Source of the DNA: Clostridium beijerinckii
GTDB lineage: Bacteria > Bacillota > Clostridia > Clostridiales > Clostridiaceae
NCBI RefSeq assembly: GCF_018223745.1
Contig: NZ_CP073654.1
Coordinates: 1 to 64,000, forward strand
DNA: 64,000 nucleotides
Direction of reading: 5' to 3'
In this document: positions 8,172-18,044 of the stretch, one piece after another
Numbering within the stretch: position 1 is the first letter of the stretch
How the letters are laid out: each line of letters opens with the position of its first letter
Made by a program: the position numbers and the translations under genes
The notes under the pieces: model-generated
Databases searched by the model: none
Seen by the model: only the letters and a program-made list of their open reading frames with translations
What the model was told of the DNA's origin: nothing

Positions 8172-9317
8172 ATGAATTCTGATATTAGTATAGTTGATGA
8201 AGAGAAAGCGGAAGATATTAGTGAGGTACTTTTTAAGAGTAATACGCTTATTAAAAGTAATATTAACATCACTAGCGTGGAATATAAGATTTTTAATAAG
8301 ATTTTATATAAATGCCAAATTGAGAAAGAAAATGACAGCCAGTTAAGAGCTGTTTTAACAATTGATGAGCTAAGCAGCATTGTTAAGAATAAAAAAGAAA
8401 ATACAGTGAAAGCACTAACTGAAAGCTTAGAAAAGTTTATAAAAATTCCTATCAGATTTGAAAAACAAAAAAGTTATGTGATTACAACACTTATTAACAA
8501 AGTTGTGGTAGATAAAGATACTCTTAAATTTAATTGTTACTTGGATAAAGATCTTTATGAGGTTTTAATGGGGTATAAGGAGCTTGGATATTCACCAATT
8601 AATTTAAAGATGATAAGACAGGCAAATGGTTATTATACTCAAAGGTTTTATGAGTTATTTAGAGTCTGGAGCGGGCATAATAAGGAAGTTACGCATACAA
8701 TAGATCAGCTTAAAGAGTGGCTTATGATTGAGGAAGGCACATCTTATGACAGGTATTTTAACTTCAAAACTAAAGTTGTAGAGCCGGCATTAAAGGAAAT
8801 AAACCAAAAGTTAAATATGAAAGTGTCTTATAAAGAAAATAAAGCAGGAAGATCAGTAAAAAGCTTAACTTTTATTGTTGAAGATTTAGAGCCTAGAATA
8901 TATGATTTCAGTAAAGACAAGGCTATAAATAAGCAAATTTCAATTGACGAGTTGGCTTTAGAATTAGATGATAGCTCTTATGAAGAATCTTTGTTAAAAG
9001 ATAAAAAGGAAACTTTAGATGCTACTGAATACTTAAAAAAATCAGGATTTACCATAGCAGATTCAACAATACATAGACTTAAGTTAAAATATGGTGAGGT
9101 TCTGGTTTATGATGGGGTATCTATAATGTGTAACAAATCAAAACAAGGAAAGATAACAGCACCAGTTAAGTATTTGACAGGAATACTTGAAAATTTAAAT
9201 AATAAATCTTTAAATGACGAAGCAGATGATTCTAAAAAGCTACGGTTTAATAATTTTGAACCAAGGCAGTATGATTATGATGATCTGGAGAGAAAGCTGC
9301 TTGGATGGGATAAGTAA
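8172..9317 (+). CDS. rep: Rep_3-family plasmid replication initiator (second replicon)
   Basis: 381 aa from the ATG at 8172, preceded by TGGAGG with a 5-nt gap; a GTG at 8151 lacks an RBS. It carries both winged-helix domains (VEYKIFNKILYKCQIEK; NGYYTQRFYELFRVWSGHNK) and the conserved C-terminal tail FNNFEPRQYDYDDLERKLLG. Being full length, it is the best candidate for the working initiator of the plasmid, acting on the 7.15-7.31 kb iterons. Followed by a terminator. Confidence 0.88.
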   Translation: MNSDISIVDEEKAEDISEVLFKSNTLIKSNINITSVEYKIFNKILYKCQIEKENDSQLRAVLTIDELSSIVKNKKENTVKALTESLEKFIKIPIRFEKQKSYVITTLINKVVVDKDTLKFNCYLDKDLYEVLMGYKELGYSPINLKMIRQANGYYTQRFYELFRVWSGHNKEVTHTIDQLKEWLMIEEGTSYDRYFNFKTKVVEPALKEINQKLNMKVSYKENKAGRSVKSLTFIVEDLEPRIYDFSKDKAINKQISIDELALELDDSSYEESLLKDKKETLDATEYLKKSGFTIADSTIHRLKLKYGEVLVYDGVSIMCNKSKQGKITAPVKYLTGILENLNNKSLNDEADDSKKLRFNNFEPRQYDYDDLERKLLGWDK

Positions 9318-9330
9318 AGATTAAATCCAT

Positions 9331-9362
9331 AAGGAAATCTATTAAATTAGGTTTCCTTTTTT
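9331..9362 (+). terminator. Terminator after the second rep
   Basis: AAGGAAATCTA, a short loop, TAGGTTTCCTTTTTT: stem followed by a T run, 13 bp after the rep stop. Confidence 0.75.
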
Positions 9363-9417
9363 GGTGTTTAAGATTAAATACTATCATTCATAAAGTTTTT
9401 TGAAATTTAAGCATATT

Positions 9418-9519
9418 TCCCAAGCAGAATATAATAAGGGAACTAACAGAACAGATAAGTTAAACCTTTTAGATTCAATAAATTCAATCGTTAATGAAAT
9501 AAAAAATAAATTTAATTAA
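9418..9519 (+). pseudogene. Relic of a UviB/BhlA-like holin gene
   Basis: The 3' end matches the intact holin-like gene at 31604-31822 (DKLNLLDSIN, then NEIKNK and stop) but is interrupted by a frameshift near 9465. The 5' half is missing. The promoter and leader that follow are also shared with the 31.8 kb locus, so this is a duplicated sigma-holin-effector locus with the upstream part lost. Confidence 0.65.
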
Positions 9520-9526
9520 ATTTAGG

Positions 9527-9558
9527 TTTACAAAATTCATAGAAATATTCTTTTAGTA
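9527..9558 (+). promoter_or_regulatory. UviA-type sigma promoter, site 1
   Basis: TTTACA (9527-9532), 17 bp, CTTTTAGTA (9550-9558), 70 nt before the ATG at 9629. The same layout is found upstream of 31936 and, on the minus strand, upstream of 36064. The conserved leader GTAAAGCAAATGAGTTAGCT follows and is shared with the 31936 gene. Confidence 0.7.
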
Positions 9559-9628
9559 AGTGTAAAGCAAATGAGTTAGCTAACCTCAAACAGCTTAATA
9601 AAATTTAATTAATTAAGGAGACGATATT

Positions 9629-10018
9629 ATGTCAAATACAAAAACTGTATATACTTTTATACCAAAATCAGAATTTGAAGCAAGATTTGGAACTGTAGCT
9701 GAAATTGATGCGGTTGTAAATTCTCATAACGCTACTAAAATAAACGCAGTTGTGTCCCTATTTGCTGCTCTTGTAAAAAAGAGTGTTCCTGGAGCTTTAG
9801 CTGTTAGTACTATACAAGGTGCTGTAGCAGCCGTATATGATGATTTACAGGCAACTATAGCAAAGTATAATTCTAAGTACCCTGATTGGTGCGTAGTAAT
9901 AGAAACAACTCTAGGCTGTTCAGGTTGGGGTACTGGTAGTCCAAATTCTTCTGGTGGATATCTTACTTATGATAGAATAGTTTCTTCTAGTGGTTATGTT
10001 GAAGTTGGAGAATATTAA
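9629..10018 (+). CDS. Effector-like protein 1 of the UviA-type regulon, 129 aa
   Basis: Not recognised by family. No signal peptide. The middle is Ala/Val-rich (KINAVVSLFAALVKKSVPGA; LAVSTIQGAVAAVYDDL) and amphipathic. The C-terminus is Gly/Ser-rich with two cysteines (WCVVIETTLGCSGWGTGS). RBS AAGGAGACGATATT. It follows a holin relic and carries the same promoter and leader as the 31936 gene, so it is probably a product released through a holin, such as a bacteriocin-like protein. The membrane protein at 10354 could be its immunity partner. All functional statements are context inference. Confidence 0.6.
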   Translation: MSNTKTVYTFIPKSEFEARFGTVAEIDAVVNSHNATKINAVVSLFAALVKKSVPGALAVSTIQGAVAAVYDDLQATIAKYNSKYPDWCVVIETTLGCSGWGTGSPNSSGGYLTYDRIVSSSGYVEVGEY

Positions 10019-10353
10019 AATTATTTTAAAAGTTTATTTTCAACATAATTAATATATATAAAAAACAAGATTATAGTATTTATGACTATTCTCTTGTTTT
10101 TTTATATTTTTATTGTATTTAACTTGAATATTACTTAAGCCAACTTTCCTATTATAAGCCTATAAACCATTGAAATTACTAGGTTTTATTCTTTTCTGAT
10201 CACTATAAGATAAATTAAGGATTAGAAGAGTTTCGCAGAAAAGTTTGGCTAATGTACGTAACAATCTCAATAATAAAAAAGGATTTTCATATACTATGTT
10301 TAATTAATATATTTATAATAATAATCAGTAATATTAAGAGAAAGGACCATTGT
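10019..10353. other. Intergenic region
   Basis: Contains the terminator at 10060-10103 and the promoter of the 10354 gene. Otherwise featureless. Confidence 0.35.
10060..10103 (+). terminator. Terminator
   Basis: AAAAACAAGA ... TCTTGTTTTTTT, ending the 9629 gene. Confidence 0.7.
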
Positions 10354-10698
10354 ATGTTTGAATATATTGATTTCTTATTAAAATATTTATTTGGAGTATT
10401 ATTCCTTATATTTGCTATAATGGGTATTAGCTGTTACTTTAATATATTTACAAACATTATTAATTTTAAAGTTAATAATGTGAAAAAAAAATATGTTATC
10501 CTTAATGAAAAAGAATATTTACGAATTGAGGGTATATATAACATAATGGTAAGCATATTAAGTTTAATTGATTTTTTAACAATTAGTTTTAAAGAAAATT
10601 GGATTTTTCCTGTTTTATTAACAACTACAGTTATGATAAATATTTTAATTTACTTCTCAAAAAAATTTGAAAAAGAACTTTTGGAAAATAAGGGGTAA
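10354..10698 (+). CDS. Small three-TM membrane protein, possible immunity protein
   Basis: 114 aa from the ATG at 10354 (AAAGGA, 7-nt gap); an upstream in-frame start at 10252 has no RBS. Hydrophobic helices lie at about residues 9-33 (LFGVLFLIFAIMGISCYFNI), 65-85 and 90-110, with a charged C-terminus. This size and topology are common for bacteriocin immunity proteins, and it follows the putative effector at 9629, but no family signature is visible. Confidence 0.5.
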   Translation: MFEYIDFLLKYLFGVLFLIFAIMGISCYFNIFTNIINFKVNNVKKKYVILNEKEYLRIEGIYNIMVSILSLIDFLTISFKENWIFPVLLTTTVMINILIYFSKKFEKELLENKG

Positions 10699-11230
10699 TC
10701 TATTGTGTACCTCTTTAGCCAATTTATCTTCATTTCTTATATAAAGACCATTCTAGTATGCAAAACAATGTATATAAATTTTATTTTCATATTGCTAATT
10801 GGAATTATAGACCTTTGATTGTCTGTTGAAATATAATAGCAATTTATCATTAAAATTTATATAAAATCATATTTCTATATTCAAGCCCACAAACCATTTC
10901 CTAACTTTTAAAGAAATTAAGTATAAATTTTAAAAAAGCTTTATCATGAATATTCTCTTATCTGATCAACCTTTATTCTATGTGTTTTGAGTAAATCCTA
11001 CAGATAAAATGCATGTACAAAATAGGAAAAGATTTTCTTGTCACATTTTATAAAGAATACGGTATATGATGATTATGACGGATTAATACAATTGTGAGAT
11101 GCAATATCATTGCCCAATGGTGCTTGCATAATGGATTGAACGAATTTGAAACAATACTGCATCTATTTCTGGTGAGAATGTGGTAAGTATTAAATTATTC
11201 AAAAGAATGGACTATATGTTAAATTTCTAT
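10699..11230. other. Non-coding, degenerate sequence
   Basis: No open frame of note, no RBS and no clear repeat. The higher GC content around 11080-11180 (MQYH-like and MDW-like fragments in several frames) suggests a decayed insertion element, which I cannot identify. Confidence 0.3.
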
Positions 11231-11551
11231 TTATTTAGAAAAAGTAATGGCTATTTCCCCCTTACCAACTATTGCTATAAGATCAGCATTATTAATAAAA
11301 CCTAAATTTATAGATTCATTTTCAGTATCGAATCTGTTATAAAATTTTTGATTACCAGTTGAGTCAACTATACTTAAACTTGTAATGCCACCATTTGCTT
11401 TAACAAGTTTAGCTGTAGCACGAAATGGGTTTGCTTCAGAAATGTCATAAATACCTTGTTTATAAACATCTGATTTAACAAGAGCTTTTGGGGTTTCTGT
11501 AAATGCAATTATTGATATTAAAAAAATTGCTAAAAATTTATTGATTTTCAT
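11231..11551 (-). CDS. Secreted small protein, 106 aa
   Basis: The N-terminal signal peptide (MKINKFLAIFLISIIAF, then TETPKA) is followed by an 80-residue beta-rich domain (YKQGIYDISEA; GGITSLSIVDSTGNQKFYNR). RBS TGAGGTGTTAGT. A decayed paralogue lies at 15256-15588 on the same strand. The two bracket the subtilase gene, suggesting a duplicated exported protein associated with it. Function unknown. Confidence 0.6.
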   Translation of the reverse strand: MKINKFLAIFLISIIAFTETPKALVKSDVYKQGIYDISEANPFRATAKLVKANGGITSLSIVDSTGNQKFYNRFDTENESINLGFINNADLIAIVGKGEIAITFSK

Positions 11552-11913
11552 ACTAACACCTCACTTCAGTCTATTTTTTGTGTTTTTGATTAAAATATAC
11601 ATTCCATATAATATCCAGGTTAGCATTATTTTTTACAAAATTCTAAAGGATCAATACCCAAATAAGTTCAGTTTTACACTGTCAAGAACTGAGTGTTACA
11701 TTTTTTTGTGTTGAACCATTCTAAAAGGCAAAAATTTTAGTTTCGTATCGTCACTATGAGTACTTTGAATTTATTAAAAGTCGTATGGGAGAGATTCATG
11801 TGTATGAGTTTATGAGAAAAAGGAACTAGGAAAAATATTTTTGAGGGTTACATACTTAATTGTTTCACTAGATAGTTGTCAGCATAGTATGTTTATATAT
11901 ATTAATTTAGAGC
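11552..11913. other. Intergenic region upstream of the subtilase fusion gene
   Basis: No intact gene. A short degenerate stretch near 11750-11815 reads like part of a transposase or other enzyme but carries stops. No promoter can be assigned with confidence. Confidence 0.3.
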
Positions 11914-11922
11914 GTGGTTGTT

Positions 11923-14900
11923 ATGGCTGAGATACAAAGAGAAGTTTCTTCTAAAGCTGACGCATTAATAGGATTATTAACTAATGTACCAAAAGAAATA
12001 TTGGATGAGCTTGGATATAAATATCAAAGTCAAGATAATAATCTAGAACTTACTATCTTATATAGGGGTACTCCAGAACAAACAAAAGCATTCATTGAAG
12101 GATTAGGTGGAAAATTTCAAGATCTAGGATTTAATTTTGCTGTAGTTAATATACCTAGAGAAAAGTTAGAGCAATTATCATTAAGTAATGCAATTCAGTA
12201 TATAGAACTGCCAAAGAGTCTGTATGAACAAGATCAGGAAAGTAATAGAGTCTCTTGTATTGCCCAATTAGCTCCTAACTTTGATGTTTCAGGTGAAGGA
12301 GTATTAGTTGGGTTTGTAGATTCAGGAATAGATTATACACATCCAGCATTTATGAATACTGCTGGTACGACAAGGATAGAATATATCTATGATTTAAGTA
12401 CTGGTGGAAATATTTATAATAAGCAAATGATAGAGGAAGCAATAAAGTCTTCTAATCCATATTCGATAGTTCCGTCTATTGATAATACGGGACATGGAAC
12501 ACATGTTGCAGGAATTGCATGTGCTGGTGGTAACATAAACCCTATGTATAGAGGTGCAGCGCCTAATGCATCAATAGCGATGGTTAAAGCAGCAAGAGGA
12601 ACTGCAGTTTTAAGTTCACAGATTATGCAGGGAATTAAGTTTCTACTAGATAGAAGCAAAGAACTAAATATGCCTTTAGTTATTAATATTAGCTTAAGTA
12701 CAAATGATGGAGCTCACGATGGGAGTAGTCTATTAGAGCAATATATTAGAACGGTTCAAAGCCTAGAGAGAGTAGCTATTGTTATTGCAGCTGGTAATGA
12801 AGGAGATGCTGGACACCATGTTGGAGGCGAACTAACAAAAACTCAAAGGAAAATTTTTAATATTGCAAGTGAAGAGAAGTCAATTGTTATGAATTTATAT
12901 AAGCCGATTTTACCTGATATATCAATTAATGTAATAAACCCAATGAGTCAAAGTAGTGGAAATATTACTATACGGGAAGGATACATTCAAGGAACTATAG
13001 GAAGTAATAGATATGATATATATGTATCAGGTCCAAAACCTTTTGAACTAAATAGTGAAATAAAAATAATACTTTCTGCTAGAACTGGATTTCTTGCTGA
13101 AGGTGTATGGGCATTGGAAATAAATGTTTTGAATGAATATTTAGGCGAATATTCAATATGGCTCCCAGTACTTGAAGGGCTTAATCCAGCGACAAAATTT
13201 TTAGAACCAAACCAATATAATACTTTAGGGATACCAGCAACAGTAGACAATATTATTGCAGTTGGGAGCTATAATTATAGAACTAACAATCTATCGTCGT
13301 TTAGCGGACGGGGAGCACAAAATAAAGGAGATTTAGTAAAACCTGATTTAGTCGCACCGGGAGAAGAGATAGTTGGACCAGTACCAAATGGAGGATATGA
13401 TAGTAAAACAGGTACGTCAATGGCAGCACCGCAAGTTGCAGGAATATGTGCATTAATGATGCAGTGGGGGATAATCAAGGGAAATGATTTATACCTATTT
13501 GGGCTAAGATTGAAATATTATTTATTAAAAGGTGCTCAGAGAAGACGTACAGATGTAACGTATCCCAATCCATTATGGGGCTATGGAGAAGTATGTGCAC
13601 TTAATAGTTTCAATTTACTTCAAGCTGACTTAAATTCTATTTTATCTAGGCGATATGTAAAACATAAAGAAGTGATAGTAACAAATAATACTCTTAGAAA
13701 ATATAATATTATGAAAAAAAATAAAAAGAGGAAATCTATGAACAATAGAAGTAATGGAAATGGTAAATCAAACACTGGCGGATTAAAAGTTCAGTGCTTT
13801 TGGGGCAATGACTATATTCCAATTAATGGAGTTAAGATAACTGTTAGAGGAACAACAGGTTCTGAAAATGCTAATAATATTGAATTACTTACAAATGTAG
13901 CTGGATTAACTCAAGTAATAGAATTACAAGCACCACCTATAGAATATTCTTTAAATCCAAATAGTAATCAAACACCGTATAGCTCATACGATATAACTGT
14001 TGAAAAAGCTGGATTTAATCCAGTAGTAATAAGGGGATGTCAGGTATTTCCTACACGAGTTGCTTACCAAATAGTTAATTTAGAAAGCAATTTAGGAAGA
14101 GGAAGTATGAGACAGGAAGTTATAAATATACAACCACCTGTATTAAATGGAAATTATCCACCGAAAATACCAGAAGATCCTGAGAAGCCACTACCACCAC
14201 CAACATCAGGAGTTGTATTACCCGAGCCTGTAGTTCCAGAATATGTTATTGTCCATCAAGGAGTTCCAGATGATCCATCAGCACCAAACTATAAAGTACA
14301 GTTTAAAGATTATATTAAAAATGTTGCTTCATGTGAAATATATTCAACTTGGGCAGAGTCAGCATTAAGAGCAAATATTTTTTGTATAATATCTTTTACA
14401 TTAAATAGAATTTTTACTGAGTGGTATAGAGGGAAGGGTAAGAACTTTGATATTACAAGCTCTACAGCTTATGACCAGGCATTTAATTATGGCAGAAATA
14501 TCTATGATAATATAAGTCAGATTGTAGATGAGGTTTTCTCCACCTATGTGAAAAGAACTGGAAAGAAGCAGCCTCTTTTCACCCAATACTGTGATGGAAA
14601 GAGTGTTACTTGTCCGCAATGGTTAAGCCAATGGGGAAGTCAAGAATTAGCACAACAAGGTAAAGCACCATTTGAAATATTAAAATATTATTATGGAAAT
14701 GATATTGAATTAGTTACAGCTGAAAAGGTTGCTGGACGCCCAATGTCATATCCAGGATATAATTTAGTCATTGGAGAATCTGGTCCAGAAGTAAAGGCAA
14801 TACAAGGTCAATTAAATAGAATAGCTAGAGATTACCCACTAATTCCCAAAGTTGCAGAAGATGGGCTCTATGGACCGAAAACTGCAAAAGCAGTAAAAAC

Positions 14901-15105
14901 ATTTCAACAAATATTTGGATTGCCACAAACAGGAATAGTTGATTATGCAACGTGGTATAAGATATCGGATGTTTATGTTGGAGTAACAAGACTTTCAGAA
15001 CTTACTACTACTGAATCAAGTCGAATAGTGAGACAAAATATGTTTATACCTCCAATTATACCTGGCTTGGATAATAAAAGAGGAATTCCAAAATTTTATT
15101 ATTAA
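11923..15105 (+). CDS. Subtilase fused to SpoIID-like and peptidoglycan-binding domains
   Basis: 1060 aa from ATG 11923 (GTG 11914 also possible). The N-terminal S8 subtilase carries Asp in GFVDSGIDYTHP (residue 133), His in TGHGTHVAG (191) and Ser in GTSMAAPQVAG (499), resembling the clostridial Csp germination/spore proteases. After a basic, Asn-rich linker (residues 600-625, which itself looks like a former start with GAGGAAATCTATG) comes a segment typical of a separate clostridial spore protein. It has a carboxypeptidase-regulatory-like fold, a SpoIID-like domain (about 785-935) and a PG_binding_1 domain (about 950-1025; VKAIQGQLNRIA, DGLYGPKTAKAVKTFQQ). No signal peptide. A role at the spore cortex or coat is likely; the fusion is unusual. 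Confidence 0.8.
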   Translation: MAEIQREVSSKADALIGLLTNVPKEILDELGYKYQSQDNNLELTILYRGTPEQTKAFIEGLGGKFQDLGFNFAVVNIPREKLEQLSLSNAIQYIELPKSLYEQDQESNRVSCIAQLAPNFDVSGEGVLVGFVDSGIDYTHPAFMNTAGTTRIEYIYDLSTGGNIYNKQMIEEAIKSSNPYSIVPSIDNTGHGTHVAGIACAGGNINPMYRGAAPNASIAMVKAARGTAVLSSQIMQGIKFLLDRSKELNMPLVINISLSTNDGAHDGSSLLEQYIRTVQSLERVAIVIAAGNEGDAGHHVGGELTKTQRKIFNIASEEKSIVMNLYKPILPDISINVINPMSQSSGNITIREGYIQGTIGSNRYDIYVSGPKPFELNSEIKIILSARTGFLAEGVWALEINVLNEYLGEYSIWLPVLEGLNPATKFLEPNQYNTLGIPATVDNIIAVGSYNYRTNNLSSFSGRGAQNKGDLVKPDLVAPGEEIVGPVPNGGYDSKTGTSMAAPQVAGICALMMQWGIIKGNDLYLFGLRLKYYLLKGAQRRRTDVTYPNPLWGYGEVCALNSFNLLQADLNSILSRRYVKHKEVIVTNNTLRKYNIMKKNKKRKSMNNRSNGNGKSNTGGLKVQCFWGNDYIPINGVKITVRGTTGSENANNIELLTNVAGLTQVIELQAPPIEYSLNPNSNQTPYSSYDITVEKAGFNPVVIRGCQVFPTRVAYQIVNLESNLGRGSMRQEVINIQPPVLNGNYPPKIPEDPEKPLPPPTSGVVLPEPVVPEYVIVHQGVPDDPSAPNYKVQFKDYIKNVASCEIYSTWAESALRANIFCIISFTLNRIFTEWYRGKGKNFDITSSTAYDQAFNYGRNIYDNISQIVDEVFSTYVKRTGKKQPLFTQYCDGKSVTCPQWLSQWGSQELAQQGKAPFEILKYYYGNDIELVTAEKVAGRPMSYPGYNLVIGESGPEVKAIQGQLNRIARDYPLIPKVAEDGLYGPKTAKAVKTFQQIFGLPQTGIVDYATWYKISDVYVGVTRLSELTTTESSRIVRQNMFIPPIIPGLDNKRGIPKFYY

Positions 15106-15255
15106 ATAAATTAAGATAAAAAAATATTTTTTTACGCAATTCTAAAATTGAACAAATTGTAGATAGTATAAGTTAATCATGTAAAAAATTTGAAAGGATA
15201 ATCTTAATGTAATGTGTGGAGTGATTACAATCGCTACATTAAGTAGTTATTTAAA
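15106..15255. other. Short intergenic stretch
   Basis: AT-rich with no recognised feature. A TTACGCAATTCTAAAATTG segment after a poly-T is not a convincing terminator. Confidence 0.25.
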
Positions 15256-15588
15256 GGGAGAAACAACTACTTCTCCAGTGCCGAGCACTATCCCAATATC
15301 TCCCTCATGAAGAGTGCCTAGTTTTACAATTTCATCCGTTTCATCTAAGTGTATAAATTGCATAAGCTTACCGATACTATCAGCTGTTATTAAGGCTGCA
15401 GTGGCATTTTGAGTTATAATTTCGCAGGAACCTCATATCAATTGAACAAAGAAAGTGAATAGATACCTTGTTTATAAGTGGTTGAAATAGGGAATATTTG
15501 TTGTTCTGGAACTTCAGCAATTGGAGATGGTTGTATTTCTGCAATTATAGTAAAGGTGAATATATATTAAAAATTTCTTTATTTTCAT
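15256..15588 (-). pseudogene. Decayed paralogue of the secreted 106-aa protein
   Basis: On the minus strand it begins ATGAAAATAAAGAAATTTTTAA (MKIKKFL, like MKINKFL at 11551), passes frameshifts, and contains TTYKQGIYSLS (compare SDVYKQGIYDIS). Several frames must be combined to follow the match, so it is a relic. Confidence 0.6.
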
Positions 15589-15760
15589 AATATATACTCC
15601 CGTTTATTATTATTTTGTTTTTTTATTGAATATATATTCCATGTATAGCTAAATTATTCAAACTATAATTAGTTATATTGTTTTTGAAGTATTGCTTTAT
15701 GCAGAGTAAATTCGTGGTATTTTTTATACGTAATACTATACTACAGCACTGTGCAGATAA

Positions 15761-16312
15761 ATAAGAAGTTCAAAATACGATAGCGAAGCTAAATACGGCA
15801 AGGGTACACGCCCTGGATACTATAAAGGTTATAAACTACACTGTATTGCAGCAGTTAGTGATATTATAATTCCTTTATATTTTCATTTAACAACAGCCAA
15901 TGTTTATGACAATCAAGTCTCAGATTTACTATATGAAGCTAAAATTTATAATCCATTTTTAGTGCTTGCAGATGCAGTATATAATTCAGTAGAATGGTTT
16001 GAAATTGCTTCTAGCTTAGAATTTAATTTATTAACTGATATAAATATACGTAAGGCTAAAAGTATTGAGTTGTTTACTGATAAACGATATGAAAATGCTT
16101 TGTTTATTCAATCTCATATCGGATCCAAATTATATAAAAATAGATTAAAAATAGAGCAATTATTCTCTGTATCAAAGGGATTATATAACTTAGAAAACCC
16201 AAGACTTTATGGGTAAGCCTGATACGGACGTCATATAAAGTGGGTATTATTAGCATACTTAATAGATGAATTTAATAAAAAGCAGCAAGGGATAAAAACT
16301 AGAAAATATCCT
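15761..16312 (+). pseudogene. Transposase remnant (DDE, IS4/IS5-like)
   Basis: An open frame without a start reads YDSEAKYGKGTRPGYYKGYK, then HCIAAVSD, LTTANVYDNQ, LADAVYNS and EQLFSVSKGLYNLENPR. This is the C-terminal half of a DDE transposase. It stops at 16216 and the last residues continue in another frame. It is 5'-truncated, with no terminal repeats seen. Confidence 0.65.
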
Positions 16313-16442
16313 TGAAATCTATAATTTCTTAGATAATTATTTGTAAAAATTAGTTATTCAACAACCTAGAATACTATATCATAAATGTATAAGATAGTTA
16401 TACATTATTTACCCCTTATTAAATAAATAATAACCACTATTT

Positions 16443-16480
16443 AGAATGATCTATTATCCACTAGTATATCATTCTTTTTA
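16443..16480 (+). terminator. Terminator-like hairpin
   Basis: AGAATGAT, 17-nt loop, ATCATTCTTTTT. It lies between the transposase relic and the left structured element. Confidence 0.55.
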
Positions 16481-16499
16481 TTTATAGAAATTCATAGAT

Positions 16500-18040
16500 T
16501 TAAGAGATAACTAATGCCAATAAGGAAGTAATAGGCAAGCTTATTATTGCTGCAGTATTTATATAAAAGTGTGTTGATATTGCATAGTCCCAGCTGCAGG
16601 TTATTTTATTAAAGCTAGCCTATTACCTTGATTTTAACTCGCTTACGCTCAAGCAAATGAAAAGAAGTACAAGCTGTAACAAGACATTTAAGCATTTTTT
16701 ATAAGCTCTATTCATCTAGTATAAATTACCTGAAAGTATCGTCTTATAGCTTGTACTTCTTAATGTTTTTATGGCCTGCGGCAGCAATGAATAAATTTAT
16801 TAAGGAGCACTGCGTGCTCCTTTGTGGCTGAGCCACTCCATAGTTTTTGCTTATTTTTCTACGTAAGTAATTATTAATATATTCATATACATCTGATTAA
16901 TCATATATGCTTATTCCTATAGATACATTAGTTACTACTATATACGTATTTTTTAAAGGATAAGTTATTTTATTCAGTAATTCTCTGGGCGCTTAATCCA
17001 TCACCCAAAAAGGGACAGGTCATACAGCATATATCTCTAAGCATATAGGAGTTTTCCGGCAAGCTCCAACCTCCTATATACTAAGAGCTATTATGCATTA
17101 GACTAGTCCCTTGTTTGGGTACCTGATGGGCGCAGAAGGCAAGTACACTTCGCTAAATAAGTCGTTGTCCCGATAATGTCCAAGCTAAAATAATTAAAGA
17201 TTATGATATTATTTTTGTTATTAGATTTTACTTAAGAAAATGTAAAAATGATATTGTATTCTTTATATTTCAGCTAGAACACTTCGGGAAACGTTATTTA
17301 GCTAAATGTACAGGCTATCTTGACATACATTAAATTATTTTGTGCCACAAGGGCAAAATCAGGCTTATAGAGAAGATTTAAGGTGAATTAAAGAAAGAAC
17401 ATTAGAGAGAGTAGGTCAGGCAAGCTGACAAGGAAATTGGGGACTTGGACCTGCCCTCACAAGTATAGGGGAAAATTTTCCTGAAGTGCGAGGGCAGGCC
17501 CATCTTATACAGGCCTGCATGCGAGTCCCATTATGGGCTCGCTTTTGTCTTTCCGCTCGTTGTGTCCTATAGCAAAAAATATATTTGAAATTTAAAGAAT
17601 GTAGATATTTTTAGCTAAAAGACACAACTTCGCTTCAATCCAATCGCAAACTCCATAAAGGAACAAGCCGCAGGCTAGTACAAGACCGCCCCAATTGTGA
17701 ATAGAATTGTAACTATTATAGAGAAAGGGTGAGATAGTTTTAGTAGAAACTTGGATGATGTATATTTTGACAGTAATGGAGCACAAGCTAGTTTATGTGA
17801 ATTGCTTTGCAAGCAAGGATTAAGAGAGCATAAATCGTACCAATAAGGTAAAGGTATAGGTGTTTTTGGAACACAAGTCTATCATAATAAGTGTTATATA
17901 TAAAGACACGCTGCGCTTTTGCTCTTTACATATAACACTTATTATGAGGTATAGTCTTTGTCAAAAACATGCCAATGGCTTGTCCAGTTATGCAGGTTCT
18001 CAAGGTTGTCCACTTTGGACAATAAAAAGGGGCAGGGACT
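16500..18040 (-). ncRNA. Giant structured non-coding element, left copy
   Basis: No gene with an RBS across 1.5 kb, yet dense hairpins. These include GTAATAGGCAAGCTT (16528) pairing with AAGCTAGCCTATTAC (16612); GAAGTACAAGCTGTAA pairing with TTATAGCTTGTACTTC (16664/16745); GGAGCACTGCGTGCTCC (16805); GTGGCTGAGCCAC (16825); GGGACAGGT to ACTAGTCCC (17013/17102); a GTCAGGCAAGCTGAC hairpin (17415); CCTGCCCTC with GAGGGCAGG (17451/17490); and a 24-bp stem at 17881-17947. All recur in the same order, inverted, at 19090-20330. The strand is inferred from the divergent small gene at 18045, which would lie upstream. It could be a large ornate RNA of the GOLLD/ROOL kind or a structured DNA element. Confidence 0.6.
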
Positions 18041-18044
18041 AGAA

